64,000 nt of DNA from Xestospongia muta (GCA_963693285.1 OY848917.1:32933245-32997244); one strand, 5' to 3'. Positions 36,831-48,490 are shown, counted from the first letter of the stretch. Translations and numbers: made by a program. Notes: a model not told the origin generated them from the sequence alone.

Positions 36831-39299
36831 AATTGTTAGAGTGTTCACTAGGCTGATGTTCAGTGATAAAGTGCATGCTGCAGTTAGGTGGTTGTCTGAA
36901 AAAGGAAGAGGGAGTGTGTTGCAACCATCTGATTTGATTGAGACTAGGGACGTCCGGGGAAACATGTCAAAGTTGTCTATATGGAAGATACTTCATCAGA
37001 AACATCCAGACACTCGACTCCCTTCCAGGTCAGCCCTACTTAGCTGTTATGACTTGCCTAGCTTTGAGGAGCTTGAGATCAGTAGTTGTCATATCATGCA
37101 TGTGTCATGTTTGATGCAAGGAGGGGCTGGTCCTGGAGGCTGTGATGCTGTTCATTGGCAGGACTCGCTCCTTCGTTATGGTGCTCATAGTGAGAGACTT
37201 CGTGAGTCAGTAGCTTCTCTTTGTTGCAGACTGGCCAACTCCATTGTTCCGTGGGCAGACGTTAGAGGTCTGATTGCAAACCGCATCATTGGTTTAGACA
37301 GATGCCCTGGTGTGTGTCCAATTGGAATTGGTGAGGCTGTGCGGAGAGTAGTCAGTAAGGCAATATGCCTGGTGACAAGGTTTGATGCTGAAAACGTTTG
37401 TGGAGTAACTCAACTGTGTGCCGGAACTAAAGCTGGGATTGAAGGAGCTGTACAGCCCTGAATGAACTGTTTGAGGAGAATCAGGAAGATGGATGGGGGT
37501 TGTTGATAATGGATGCTGAAAATGCTTTAATTCTTTGAATAGAATTGCTGCGTTGTGGAACATAGTGTACTATGGCCTAGATGCTCAAGATTCCTCTTCA
37601 ATTCTTATAGAGGTGGGCAGCTTTGGTGGTTTGTGGGTCTGAATTATTCTTGTACAGCAAAGAAGGACTCACACAAGGAGATCCACTATCAATGTTCATG
37701 TATGGAGTTAGCTCTTTGTCATTGATATCTTCTTTGGATCATCTGTACCAATTAACACAGGTATGGTATGCAGATGATGCTTCTGCATGTAGAAATTTGG
37801 ATTCATTACGAGAGTGGTTCTACATCTTCAAAGAAAGATGACTTCCGTTTGGTTACTTTCCTGAACCTTCAAAGAGGTTTTTGGTAGTTGGTGATAAGCA
37901 ATTTTCTAGGTAATTGAAGCCTTCGGTGGTTTGGGTATCAACGTGGTCTGCAGTCAGAGGTTGTTGGGAGGAGTGATTGGAAACACAGTGGGCAGGATTG
38001 CCATTGTTGAGACCCTGATAAAGCAATGGGTTTCTGAACTTGAGTGTCTGACTATGATACTGTCAACGCATCCTAAGTAGCATTCACAGCATTCACTAAA
38101 TCTCTTCAGTTTTGATGGGCCTATGTTCAACATGTTATTTCTAATTGCCAATCTCTGTTTAAGGATCTGGAGTGTGTGATTTGGGAGAAGTTTTTGCCAA
38201 CTGTGATTGGGGGAGATGTTTCACAGGTTGAACGAGTTCTCTTTTCTCTAACAGCTCGATGGGGAGGTTTTGGGGTGTTCAACCCTACTGAAACAGAAAC
38301 GTTTTATTCAATATCCAGGCAGGTGACTGATGTGATTGGTCAGGCAATAAAATCCCACAAGACTTTTGAGGTAGATACACATCTGAACCTGATGTAGAAG
38401 ATTCAAACAGAAAGCACAGAATTTAAAGAGAAATTATATTGTGACAAATTTGATGACATCCTGGCTCAGTTTGATTCTGCACACCAGCACGCAATGCTGA
38501 GGGCAAGGAATGGGAAGATTTCAGCCTGGCTTACAGTGTTACCATTGACCAGGAGTCAGTTTGACCTGTCAGCTCAGGAGTTCTGGGATGCCTTGGTAAT
38601 TAGGTACAAGAAACCATTTAGAAATGTCCAGGACTTGTGTGATGGTTGTAGCTCTCAGTTTAGTTTATCACATGCATTGTCATGTAGGGAAGGCGGTTTA
38701 GTGATTCAGACATACAATGAGATACAAGATGCAATAGAAGATCTTGCCTCTCTTGTCTGGAGTCATGTGATGCGTGAGCCTGTTGTGAGAGAGGCCAATA
38801 CCAAAAACAGTACCTCAACACTGATTGCCAATTTGGCAATTCGTAGTGTTTGGTTGCCTCAGACTGAGGTGTTGTTTCATATAAGAGTTATAGATACTGA
38901 CACCCAGTCTTATAGTGATCATTCACCTAAAGAAGTGTTGAGAGCAGCTGAGGGAGAAAAAAAGAAAAAAATATATGGCTGTGTGTGAAGTCATGCGCTG
39001 TTTACACCAATTTGGCGCTTGGTTGATGGTATGTTTGGTAGTGAAGCTGAGGTCTTCTTGAAAAGAGCTAGTGAGAGTCTGTCATCTAAATGGGGGAAAT
39101 CTTATATCGAAATAATGGGATGGATGAGAACTAGAATATGTTGTTTGCCATCTTGAGATCATTTATACTTTCTTTAAGAAGGTCTTGTACAAAGTGGAGG
39201 TGCCTTGGACTTGAGGATGGAGCATCAATTGGCTTATCAATGAACTAAGTGTTTTTTTTTGTTGTTGTTTTGTTTTTTTGCTTTTTCTTAGTTGTGATG

Positions 39300-39352
<53 letters not shown>
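36831..39352 (+). mobile_element. Non-LTR-type retrotransposon remnant with reverse transcriptase
   Basis: Coding pieces in order: 36841-37461 (RT N-terminal region, ending VCGVTQLCAGTKAGIEGAV); about 37462-37560, another frame, with MDAENAF (first catalytic Asp block); 37623-37841 with GLTQGDPLSMFMYGV and WYADDASA, the RT core; 38176-38397; and 38494-38988, with a Cys/His motif CDGCSSQFSLSHALSC followed by REPVV, an acidic VIDTD block and EKKKK. That last part resembles a restriction-like endonuclease C-terminus. The coding end is near 39247 (GLEDGASIGLSMN then stop), followed by T-rich sequence and a (TAA)n tail at 39298-39352. At least four frameshifts or stops make it inactive, and the 5' end is missing. 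Sub-family assignment is tentative. Confidence 0.8.
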
Positions 39353-39353
<1 letters not shown>

Positions 39354-40393
39354 TAGAACGTTGTGCTCTTCCCTTCATACACAGTATGACTGTCTTCCTG
39401 ATTATTCTTCCATTTATGTAGCAATAACTACAAAAGTAGTTTTCCAAAAAAAACTTTTACAGAGAAAAGTGTGTTTTCACATTAGATATCCAAAGGTGCT
39501 GTCTTAGTGAGTAGTAATCATATTAATGAGGAAAAAAAGCAGTCATAATGGAAGTTTGTAAGGCCAATATTCTTTTCTATCATGAGGACTGTTCTAAGTG
39601 GTATCAACTTGCATTCTTTATCAGGAACCTTTGTTCCTGTTAATTCAGGAGATCAGATTTGGCTTGTATTCTAACAATCAGGAAACTTGTATCCTTATAG
39701 TACATTATCAGTTAAATTAGCTATTTCCTGCTTGGTTATACACATGTATACATAACTTAAAATGATACGTTATTATTTTCAGTCATTATTAAATTATGGC
39801 AATGTCCTGTTGTACAATATATCCTGAGTAATTACATTGTAAATGTGATTTAACTAATGTATAATTTAGTCATGACATACTGGCAGCTTCTGAGATTGAA
39901 ATTCCAGTAATATCTTTAGCCTAAAATTGATATGATTAATTGTCTACATTAATAATCAGCTAATGTAGAAGCTGTTGTCTACTATCATAATAACAGAAGT
40001 ATTAATGTTAGCATTTCCAAGATTACATTTGCAATCATCCACAACACTCCTATTGTGGATGCCTATGAATGTAGTGTTAGAGTATTGTGGATACTTCTAA
40101 ATGTAATAAATTATAACATTTAGAAGTATCCACAAATTTTGATGATATCACAAAGCATTTAATGGTAAGTGGAAAGTCTGTCCATTCTCAGATCATTTGT
40201 GCTTTAATTGACTTTGGTATAACAGCCTGTGTTGCTGACACGTTTCATCACTCAGCCCGTCTCCACACCTGTAAGGTTCAAGGTTCACGTAAATCTCGCG
40301 CATGCGTTGTTCTTGCAAGATAATAAATAAACAACCAAGAATATCGGGGGGCTGTAGCCCCCAGCCCCCCCACCCCCCGGTTTCTACGCCTAT
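39353..40393. other. Inserted non-coding sequence between retrotransposon and array
   Basis: It contains a 20-bp-arm hairpin at 40085-40135 and a G/C-rich repeat terminus at 40340-40393 (GGGGGCTGTAGCCCCC then TTTCTACGCCTATG). No gene. The 344-bp array resumes immediately after it. Confidence 0.5.
40085..40135. repeat. Perfect inverted repeat (hairpin)
   Basis: Arms 40085-40104 and 40116-40135 (TTGTGGATACTTCTAAATGT and its inverse) are separated by 11 bp. Possible cruciform, RNA hairpin or a minimal foldback element. Confidence 0.9.
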
Positions 40394-41410
40394 GATAATG
40401 AAAAAGTTAATATTAATTAATATATCTGTTATTATAAGCTTCTATAATAACACTTAGACAAAGATTGTTATATTTTCTTTCAAGATATTATTGACACAGA
40501 GTCAGGAGTCCATAGCTTTGTTTGCAAACTTCTTCATAAATAAGGCTAATCATATTTCGTGATGTTTGTGTATGAGTGTGGGTGTGGTGGTGTAATTATA
40601 GTGTATTGTATATATATGGTATCCAAATAAGGGAGTAAGTATTGTCTACAGTGCTTAAAGTCTATGTGGCTACTAATTCATCTACACTCCTATAGGAGTA
40701 TTGTGGATGCCTCTGAATGTAATGATGGAAAAGCTAATATTAATACATCAGTTATTGTGATAGTAGACAAACGCTTCTAATTTTTAGACAAAGTTTGTCA
40801 TATATTCTTTTAGGCCTCTCTACAAGATATTATTGACACAGAGCCAGGAATCCACAACTTTGCTTGCAGACTCCTTCATAAGGGTATGGCTTCTTAATAG
40901 AATAATTGTGTTTGTGTATATGGGTAGGTGTAGTAGTGTAATTGTAGTGTATTGTATATATATGGCATCTAAATAAGTGAGTAATATCTACAGTGCTTAA
41001 AGTCTATGTGGCATTACTAAATTCAACTATACTCCTATAGGAATATTGAGGATGTCTCTGAATGTAATGATAGAAATTTAATATTAATACATCGGTAATT
41101 ATGATACTAGACAAGAGTTTCTAACTCTTAGACAAAGATTGTTATATTTTTGTTCAGGCCTTCTACAAGATATTAATGACACAGATCTAGGAATCCATAA
41201 CTTTACCAGCAGATTTCTTCATAAGGCTAAGCCTTCCTGACAGAGCAACCATGTTAGTGTGTGTGTGAGTGGTTGGTTGGGTTTGGGTGTGTGTGGGTGC
41301 TGGTGTAATTGTATGGTATTGTATATATATGGTATCTAAATGATAAAGTAATGTATACTATAATAAGGAAGTAATATCTACAATAGCATTACTAATTCAA
41401 TTGTTTGTCT
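40394..41410. repeat. 344-bp tandem array, right part
   Basis: Three more units. The core around TTATTGACACAGAGCCAGG occurs at about 40488, 40832 and 41175 (spacings 344 and 343) and at 36600 on the left. Each core reads DIIDTEPGIHNFACRLLHK or a decayed form, preceded by T-rich sequence and AG, like a short exon. The donors are inconsistent. The array abuts the start of the gene at 41427. Confidence 0.85.
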
Positions 41411-41426
41411 GTAAGACAATTCTACA

Positions 41427-44400
41427 ATGAATTCTGTTTCTTGTAGTTCTCTTGGACCCACAGCCATCGTAAGCTGGTGTTATATCTATTATATATCATC
41501 AGTTATACTGTATATCTTCAATGGACATGTTTTTGCTTCTGAATATTATGTGTCTGCAACTCGTAATAGAGTACCTTGTCCTACTACTGACTTACCTTGT
41601 CACAACCTCTCCTACTATGTTGGTGATTATGTTTCTTACTTCACTCATGACACAATCTTCTACTTCTTAGAAGGAACACATGTTTTACAAGGTATATTAG
41701 AGATAACTAATATAAATAATATAACTCTACAGGGACAGGGTCATGTAGAACAAGGCTTTCACGAGACAGTTATGCAATCTACCTCAGTAATAATGTGTAG
41801 TGATAACAACAGAGCTGGTATACAATTTACCACTAGCAGATATATTGTAATGAAATCATTAACAATATCAAATTGTGCATTTGATGTTTACATTGATAAC
41901 CAAGAAATTAACAACAGCTTGCATTTTGTTGACGTTAATGATATCACATTGGAATGGGTATCAGTCCAGAATGGTTCAGGTTTTGGACTCTGTCTAGTCA
42001 ATAATATTGATGTATTAATTGCTAATTCCTCATTTACTAACAATGGACATCATGAGACTATTGGAGGCAATACATATATATACTTTGATGACCAGCTTAA
42101 AAGCTTGTCCAGAGTTAATATTGTGCAAACAAATTTTACACTGAGTTTAGGATACACTCTGTTTTTGAGCTATGATTCTAAAGTTAAGGTAACCATTGAA
42201 AACAGTGAATTTTCACACAATACTGGAAGATATGGAGTGCTCATAAATTCATATGGGAATGGCAGTATTGAGTTTCATAGCTGCACCATATATAACAATA
42301 CAGTTAAAATGTACGGAGGAGGTGTGCGCATTGATTTGAATGAGAATGGTAGTATTGAATTTTATAACTGCATTATATATAGCAATACTGCTAATTATGG
42401 TGGAGGAGGAGTGAACATTTATTTGGAGAATGGTAGTATTGAGTTTCAAAACTGCAATATATCAAACAATGCTGCTCAAAAATATGGAGGAGGAGTGCTC
42501 ATTGATTCAAATGGTAATGGTAGCATTGAGTTTAGTGACTGCATAATATATAACAATACTGTTATGCATGCTGGAGGAGGAGGAGTGTTGATTCAATCTT
42601 TTGGTAATGGTAGTATTGATTTTTGTAACTGCAGTATATACATCAATACTGCTAGTGAAAATGGAGGAGGTATATATATTTATTCAAATGGAAGCTGTAA
42701 TTTTAAGTTTAGTAATTGCATGATATACAACAATACTGCAAACCTTGGATCAGGTTTGCTTCTGTATGCTCAACATTTTACTTCCACAACTAGCTTTCTT
42801 TTTACAAATGTTTCAATTCATTTTAATAAAGTATCCAACAAGAATGATGTCTATCAAGCTGCTGTAGTATTATTCAATATTTATGACATTATTTTTGAAC
42901 AAATTGAAGTTAGTAATCATAACACGACTGGTTTAGTGAGTTTCAATAGTATAATAACATTTGAGAAAAATAACACATTTGTAAACAATTCAGGCATTTG
43001 TGGTGGGGGCATCGCCTTATATGAATCCTCCCAATTATTACTGAAAAACCAAACATACATATATTTTGTCAATAATCATGCTAGTGAGTCAGGTGGAGGA
43101 ATCTTTGTATCACAACTACTTGTTGATAACATTTCTACAACTTGCTCCTTTCAAGTCATTATTGATAATTCTATTGCTTGGTTATATTTTGTCAGCAATT
43201 CAGCTAACATCTCAGGTGATGTCTTGTATGGAGGTAAAATTGATAATTGTAGATTTGATGACTTTTTCCACTACCATCAACAAAAAGGTCTATCAGTTGT
43301 GTCATCAAATGCTAAGCAAGTGTGTTTTTGTGTATCAGACAAACCAAATTGCTCTATTTCAAACAAGAAGGTTACTGCAATGCCTGGGATTGATGTCAAT
43401 ATACAACTAGCTACTGTTGGGTCAATGGATGGCTTAACAAAGGGTGTGATAAAATTGACATCATCAGATAGTTCATCAATTGTGCAAATTGGCAATGACA
43501 GACTAAATGCAACTTGTACTAATATAACATTTAAATTATCTGCAAATTATTTGTTAAATGCTACAAACATCTATGCAACACTTGAAACTTCAATCATTAA
43601 ACCTTTACAAGACCAGCATGCTAAAATCATTCATGTTACCATTGAGTCTTGTCCAATTGGGTTTCAATTGGTGAATGACACTTGTGTTTGTAGATCTGAA
43701 TTAAATACACCTCCAATAACTTGTGATATTAACACTCAAATTATAACTAGAGATGGTAACATGTGGATTGGTTATAAAAATGACTCAGACTGTCTTATTG
43801 TTTATCAAAACTGTCCCTTTGATTATTGTAATGATAATACCATTCATTTTAAAGTCATATCACCCAATGTACAGTGTCTTTATAATCGATCTGGACTTCT
43901 CTGTGGACAATGTGATGAAGGACTCAGTCTCATGTTAGGTTCTAATCAATGTGGACAATGTACTAATAACTACTTAGCTCTTATCATTCCATTTGTTGTG
44001 GCTGGTATAGTACTGGTAGCTTTTGTTATTGTTTTAAATCTAACAGTGTCTGTGGGTACAATCAATGGACTTATATTCTATGCTAATATTCTCAAAATAT
44101 ATGAACCCTTTTTCTTTCCTAATGATCGCATTACATTTCTTAGTCATTTCATTTCATGGTTTAATCTAGATCTGGGTATTAAGACTTGTTTTTACCATGG
44201 TATGAATTCTTGCTATAAGACATGGCTTCAATTTATATTTCCAGGCTATGTTTGGTTTCTTGTAATACTTATCATAATTTTATCAAATTATTCCAGTAAA
44301 GTTGTTCGACTTATTGGAAGACAAGCTATTCCAGTACTAGCCACTATGATCCTACTCTCTTATACCAAACTGATACGAACTGTTTTCCAGGTTCTTCACT

Positions 44401-45203
44401 ATATTAATATTCAGTGTAGAGGTGAGAATAATGTCACACTACTGAGGTGGTACAATGATGCTAATGTACAATATTTCAAAGATTGTCATCTACTTTTGTT
44501 CCTGTTTTCAATGGCTGTACTGATTTTACTAATTGTTCCATATACTCTCTACCTTCTCACTATACCATTACTTGAAGGACCTCTATCAAAGTACATGTGC
44601 TGCTGCCAAAAGTTTATTAAGTATATGAAGCCTTTCTTTGATGCATATGGAGGTCCATATAAGGACAAGTGTCGTTTTTGGACCGGATTTTTACTACTTG
44701 TTCGTGTTGTTTTAGCACTGGTTGTATCTCTAGATACTGAGGCTACTATAAGTTTGGATGTGTTAACATCTGTTTTATTTGTTATTGTATCATTGTATTT
44801 TCCTTTGAGAGGAATATATCGAAAGTTACCATTGGCTTGTCTGGAAATGTCCTTTATTCTTAACATCATGTTTATAGCTTATGTGAATGGATCCACAAAA
44901 ACTTGCAAAAATTCAAAATCAAGTCAAGTGTTAAGTGTTATTATGATGTCAGCATCATGTGTAGTATTCTGTGGCATTATCCTCTATCATATCTGGGATA
45001 GAATGTTAAAGCTTTGTTTACAAAAAGTATTTACAAGAGTCAAAAGGATATTCAAGAAGCCTGAACCATTTTTTAATTCGGATGATACAGAAATTGCCTT
45101 AATGCGTCCTGGATCCCCTTCTATTATATGTGAAACTAGTTCAGTGTCAGTGATATCAATTGAAATGAGACATGAAGCACTACTCTTTGACAAAGATGAC
45201 TAG
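41427..45203 (+). CDS. Beta-helix repeat protein with multi-pass membrane C-terminus
   Basis: A single open frame of 1258 residues. A hydrophobic N-terminal stretch (about 15-38, ending HVFAS) looks like a signal peptide. Residues 40 to about 640 have the short beta-strand/Asn-Gly pattern of a right-handed parallel beta-helix. At about 275-438 are six tandem copies of a 28-32-residue unit built on NGSIEF.NC.IYNNTA...GGGV, and there are many N-glycosylation sites. Cys-rich linkers follow (about 640-850, including LLCGQCDEGLSLML). From about 851 to 1195 there are some nine hydrophobic helices, with a charged cytoplasmic tail after that. Expected place: plasma membrane, large ectodomain outside. 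I know this layout from invertebrate genomes but not its function. AATAAAA at 45286 may be the poly(A) signal. I saw no splice sites that the frame requires. Confidence 0.85.
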   Translation: MNSVSCSSLGPTAIVSWCYIYYISSVILYIFNGHVFASEYYVSATRNRVPCPTTDLPCHNLSYYVGDYVSYFTHDTIFYFLEGTHVLQGILEITNINNITLQGQGHVEQGFHETVMQSTSVIMCSDNNRAGIQFTTSRYIVMKSLTISNCAFDVYIDNQEINNSLHFVDVNDITLEWVSVQNGSGFGLCLVNNIDVLIANSSFTNNGHHETIGGNTYIYFDDQLKSLSRVNIVQTNFTLSLGYTLFLSYDSKVKVTIENSEFSHNTGRYGVLINSYGNGSIEFHSCTIYNNTVKMYGGGVRIDLNENGSIEFYNCIIYSNTANYGGGGVNIYLENGSIEFQNCNISNNAAQKYGGGVLIDSNGNGSIEFSDCIIYNNTVMHAGGGGVLIQSFGNGSIDFCNCSIYINTASENGGGIYIYSNGSCNFKFSNCMIYNNTANLGSGLLLYAQHFTSTTSFLFTNVSIHFNKVSNKNDVYQAAVVLFNIYDIIFEQIEVSNHNTTGLVSFNSIITFEKNNTFVNNSGICGGGIALYESSQLLLKNQTYIYFVNNHASESGGGIFVSQLLVDNISTTCSFQVIIDNSIAWLYFVSNSANISGDVLYGGKIDNCRFDDFFHYHQQKGLSVVSSNAKQVCFCVSDKPNCSISNKKVTAMPGIDVNIQLATVGSMDGLTKGVIKLTSSDSSSIVQIGNDRLNATCTNITFKLSANYLLNATNIYATLETSIIKPLQDQHAKIIHVTIESCPIGFQLVNDTCVCRSELNTPPITCDINTQIITRDGNMWIGYKNDSDCLIVYQNCPFDYCNDNTIHFKVISPNVQCLYNRSGLLCGQCDEGLSLMLGSNQCGQCTNNYLALIIPFVVAGIVLVAFVIVLNLTVSVGTINGLIFYANILKIYEPFFFPNDRITFLSHFISWFNLDLGIKTCFYHGMNSCYKTWLQFIFPGYVWFLVILIIILSNYSSKVVRLIGRQAIPVLATMILLSYTKLIRTVFQVLHYINIQCRGENNVTLLRWYNDANVQYFKDCHLLLFLFSMAVLILLIVPYTLYLLTIPLLEGPLSKYMCCCQKFIKYMKPFFDAYGGPYKDKCRFWTGFLLLVRVVLALVVSLDTEATISLDVLTSVLFVIVSLYFPLRGIYRKLPLACLEMSFILNIMFIAYVNGSTKTCKNSKSSQVLSVIMMSASCVVFCGIILYHIWDRMLKLCLQKVFTRVKRIFKKPEPFFNSDDTEIALMRPGSPSIICETSSVSVISIEMRHEALLFDKDD

Positions 45204-45780
45204 TGATAATTAGGATGACATTTTACTGCTTACATTAATTTTAATTTATATTTGTCATGTCTTATATATAATAGTGTACTAACAATAATAAAATACTTAT
45301 ACAGTCTTAAACAATTATTTCATACAAGTGTTACAATATTCTCTTTATTATGCTATTGTTGTTAAAACATTTACCTTTTATGCACAACAATCAGTTAATG
45401 TATATACATACATCTAGTCATTGTGTCTCAACAGATGGTATATGTGGATGGTGTCAGTTAGATTTTACATACTGGAGATAACTCTCTTTGACTGAAGGAC
45501 ATGATAACTGGATAAGACTAAGACCCTATAATATAGAACTATAATTATTACTGATGCAATGTATCACAGATAGAGGAGAATTCACTACATCTCTGTCCTC
45601 TCCTACAACTTTCTTTGTATGTTAATAGTTATTGTCAACCAGTTGGTCTGAATAAGAACCTACAATTTAAAACTCTTAATGCTATGGTAAGTATATCATT
45701 AATATATGTATGATGAGAAAGCAATCACAAGGTGTAACAATATATATATACTTCATATGTTATGTAATTACACTTTACTT
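45204..45780. other. 3' flank, no gene seen
   Basis: Contains the candidate poly(A) signal of the preceding gene and otherwise AT-rich sequence. 45540-45700 has a weakly coding-like stretch without a recognisable domain. Confidence 0.5.
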
Positions 45781-45976
45781 CAGGTGCTATTGCTAAACAT
45801 TATGCTTACTTTGGTGAAGGGAGTCACTCAATATTATTGGATAATGTTCATTGTATTGGTAATGAAACATTTACCTTCTTCAGTTCTCATTACTGATCAT
45901 TTGAGAATTGTATATGTCACCTCTTACATTATATGTGACTGCATATTATCATGTGGACATCTACACCATATATATT
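45781..45976 (+). pseudogene. SRCR-domain exon fragment
   Basis: After a good acceptor (TTTACTTCAG, about 45783) the frame reads GAIAKHYAYFGEGSHSILLD then NVHCIGNETFTFF. This fits the scavenger-receptor Cys-rich core (G..I.LD.V.C.G.E). Where Cys-x-H-x should follow, the frame has SSHY and then a stop. A later NC..H.. echo remains. The first half of the domain is not found upstream. Probably a dead exon. Confidence 0.55.
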
Positions 45977-46814
45977 AACATTAAAACTTCACTATTTTCC
46001 TTTAGTACTGTGATTTTTTTTATATATGGCTCAAGGTATAGGATGTGAATTTACAACAAGTTTGAATTTCTTTAAACAAAAATTAAATGATAACAAATGC
46101 AAACTTGTTTAATTATATGTTTTAAATTTTGCACATAGATATGTCTTTGTTATATATAGTTATACATTGAAAAACCACATGCTTACATAAGATAATGTGA
46201 ATTAACTATTATACTATTATAATAGTATTAACTGTAAACACATACATCACTAAAATACAACTGATTCGTTACTACAAAGCTGTGACTATATTATGATAAA
46301 CACTATATCATTATAACAAACTAATCTGTTATTATAGGAACTGTTAATCAACATTGATATGGAGATAAGTAATATACAACAGTAAAATGAATTGATTGCT
46401 TTAACTAATTTATTGTCATTTTTGTTGCAAATATTTTATAATCCGATTCTGAAAAGTATATTAAGTACCAATTTATTTTAATTACTAAATTTATTCGTTA
46501 CCATGACAATAATGATAGCAATGGTGTACACAAAAGTAGGCAACTGATTTCACTATTAAGAGAAAGCAAATAAAGGTACATTAAAACAACAGTACTTCTG
46601 ACAACATATTAAATATAATTTCTATTAGTTCTTCAAATAAGCTGTTTTCTTTATAACAAGGATACTGTAGTCTCTTTGCATGGCTCTACCATCATAGATA
46701 CTGCAATATTTTTGCTACAATAGTTATGTATGTCACCATAACTGTAGAAATGAATTTGCATGTATTCTGCAGATACACAATCAATATGTTATTGATAAAA
46801 AACACCCAATGGTT
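45977..46814. other. No gene seen
   Basis: AT-rich sequence with no exon I can support. Its right end leads into the duplicated EF-hand unit. Confidence 0.5.
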
Positions 46815-46950
46815 TCCTATAGTAATTAATGGGTGATACCAACATACCACATTTAAGTAACTGAGTAGAAATGCGTGTGTCACTTTTGAATTTCTTTCAT
46901 TGTCAACCTTGTTGAACCAAGCTTACAAAGGTTATGCACATTCCAGTCAA

Positions 46951-47445
46951 AATGGCTGCCTCTTTTACACAAAGTCCTGACTCGATAAAAAAAAATGAAG
47001 ATGTGTTTTCAGCTACTTGATGCTGACAAGAACGGTATCCTTGATAATGATGACATTGTTCTTGTAGCTAAACGAATGGCTACTTATCGAATTGAAGGTC
47101 CAGATGCTGAACGCTACTATGTTGAATGTATTAAGTCTATCATCTTTCAATTTCTTGAAAAACAAGGACTTAATGAAGAGGAGTTTATAGAAAAGCAAGG
47201 AAGTTTGTTTCTCAGCCTGATGCTGAAGCACGCGTAAAGGAGTTTGCTGAAAAAATCTTTGAAATAGTTGATGCCAACAAAGATGGAGTTATATCAAAGG
47301 ATGAATACATTCAGCTCTATAAGGCATTTAATGCAAGTCAAGAGATGATTGATAGAGCTTTTAATGCAGCTGACACAAATGGAGATGGCATCATTGATTG
47401 TTCAGAGATTCAAGAAAGTTATTTCAAGTTCTTTTTCACAGGTTA
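46951..47445 (+). pseudogene. EF-hand protein copy with frameshifts
   Basis: Homologous throughout to the intact gene at 48622. The A-tract after codon 11 has extra bases that shift the frame, though an ATG at 46995 re-enters it (MKMCFQLLDADKNG). A 1-nt loss at about 47192 (AAAAGCAAGG against AAAGTGCAAGG) then shifts it again, and the restarted frame ends at 47237 after one EF-hand. Downstream, the two further EF-hands (DANKDGVISKDE, DTNGDGIIDCSE) and the FFFTG end are well preserved in the other frame, so decay is recent. A sequencing error at that one base would restore a 150-residue frame. Confidence 0.8.
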
Positions 47446-48490
47446 ATTCAGTATACAAACAAACTGTGACTCTGTATCTGAGTACATGTAACATATAATG
47501 ATATTGTATGAACTGTCTTGATTTTTTCCTAAAAGTAAATAGTTGTTACACATACAAAATTTTAATAAAGAATAATATCAATGTATACATCTACTATGTA
47601 GGATCCACAGTGAAGAAGTTGCAGTTTATTTTAGACTTAAAAAGAATCTAGATATGTGTACTAAAGTCAGGTATATTTTAGAAATTGACAAGATATGTTA
47701 CAATAGTAGTGACATCTTATTTGATGTAACAGACTAGCTGTTACAAGAAATCATAATAATATTAGCTTATATCACAATTTGCATGTTATTGGTACTAGAA
47801 GTGTTAATTGACAGTTCCTATAATAACAGATCAGCTGTTACATGGAAATGATTGTTAATACATGTTTCTAACTTGTACAAGATAGTTAGTTTTAATTCAC
47901 AGATTCAAAAGTGATTCCATTTACTACATTTCATAGTAATGTTGTAATAGTAACTTGTTTAAATTAAAGCTACACACACACACATAGGGGTAGGAAAAGG
48001 GGGGGGGGCAGGAGGGGCTGAAGTCCCCCTGGTTTTCTCGACTGAAGTGGTTACTGTGTTAATTTGTACATTAACAATCAATCACTACATTGGACAACCA
48101 TTGGTAAAATGATGTTTTCCGAAGTTCATAACCTAATTAGACTGTATCTAACTTTATCAATATCAATGGATATGGTCAGACCTAGAGTGGCTGATAAATG
48201 AAGTGAATGCAGAGTGTCAAGAAAAGGATTAGAAATGGCTTCAGTAAAATTGAAAAGACAGCACATATTGAGCAATGTGTATTTAGATGCTGTAGCCACA
48301 AGTATGTGGGAAATATAAGTGAAGTCTCAGTACTAAAACCAGGTCTTAGTTGAATGTTTAGTCTGAGAGGATATGATGATGAGAACAAAGATATGATCTC
48401 ATAAATGTTTTCCAAGAGCTTACTAACAAGGAGATAATCAGATTCTGCAGTTACGTCATCAATATGTTAGTGACAAGACAACCAATGTTT
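47446..48490. other. Spacer between EF-hand copies
   Basis: Includes the 3' flank shared with 49130-49450 and a G-run with a GGGGCTGAAGTCCCCC hairpin at 47985-48035 (the repeat terminus also seen near 1900 and 40390, here reversed). No gene seen. Confidence 0.6.

Noticed and set aside
37294..37563. Minus-strand 89-codon frame
   Set aside because: Antisense shadow of the reverse transcriptase region.
39163..39447. Minus-strand frame with a long poly-Leu run
   Set aside because: It is the reverse of the (TAA)n tail of the retrotransposon.
40270..40330. tRNA-like B-box (GGTTCAAGGTTCACG)
   Set aside because: No cloverleaf or A-box at a fitting distance.
43066..43410. 114-codon plus-strand frame
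   Set aside because: Out-of-frame shadow within the beta-helix gene.
44549..44869. 106-codon minus-strand frame
   Set aside because: Antisense shadow of the membrane region of the 1258-residue gene.
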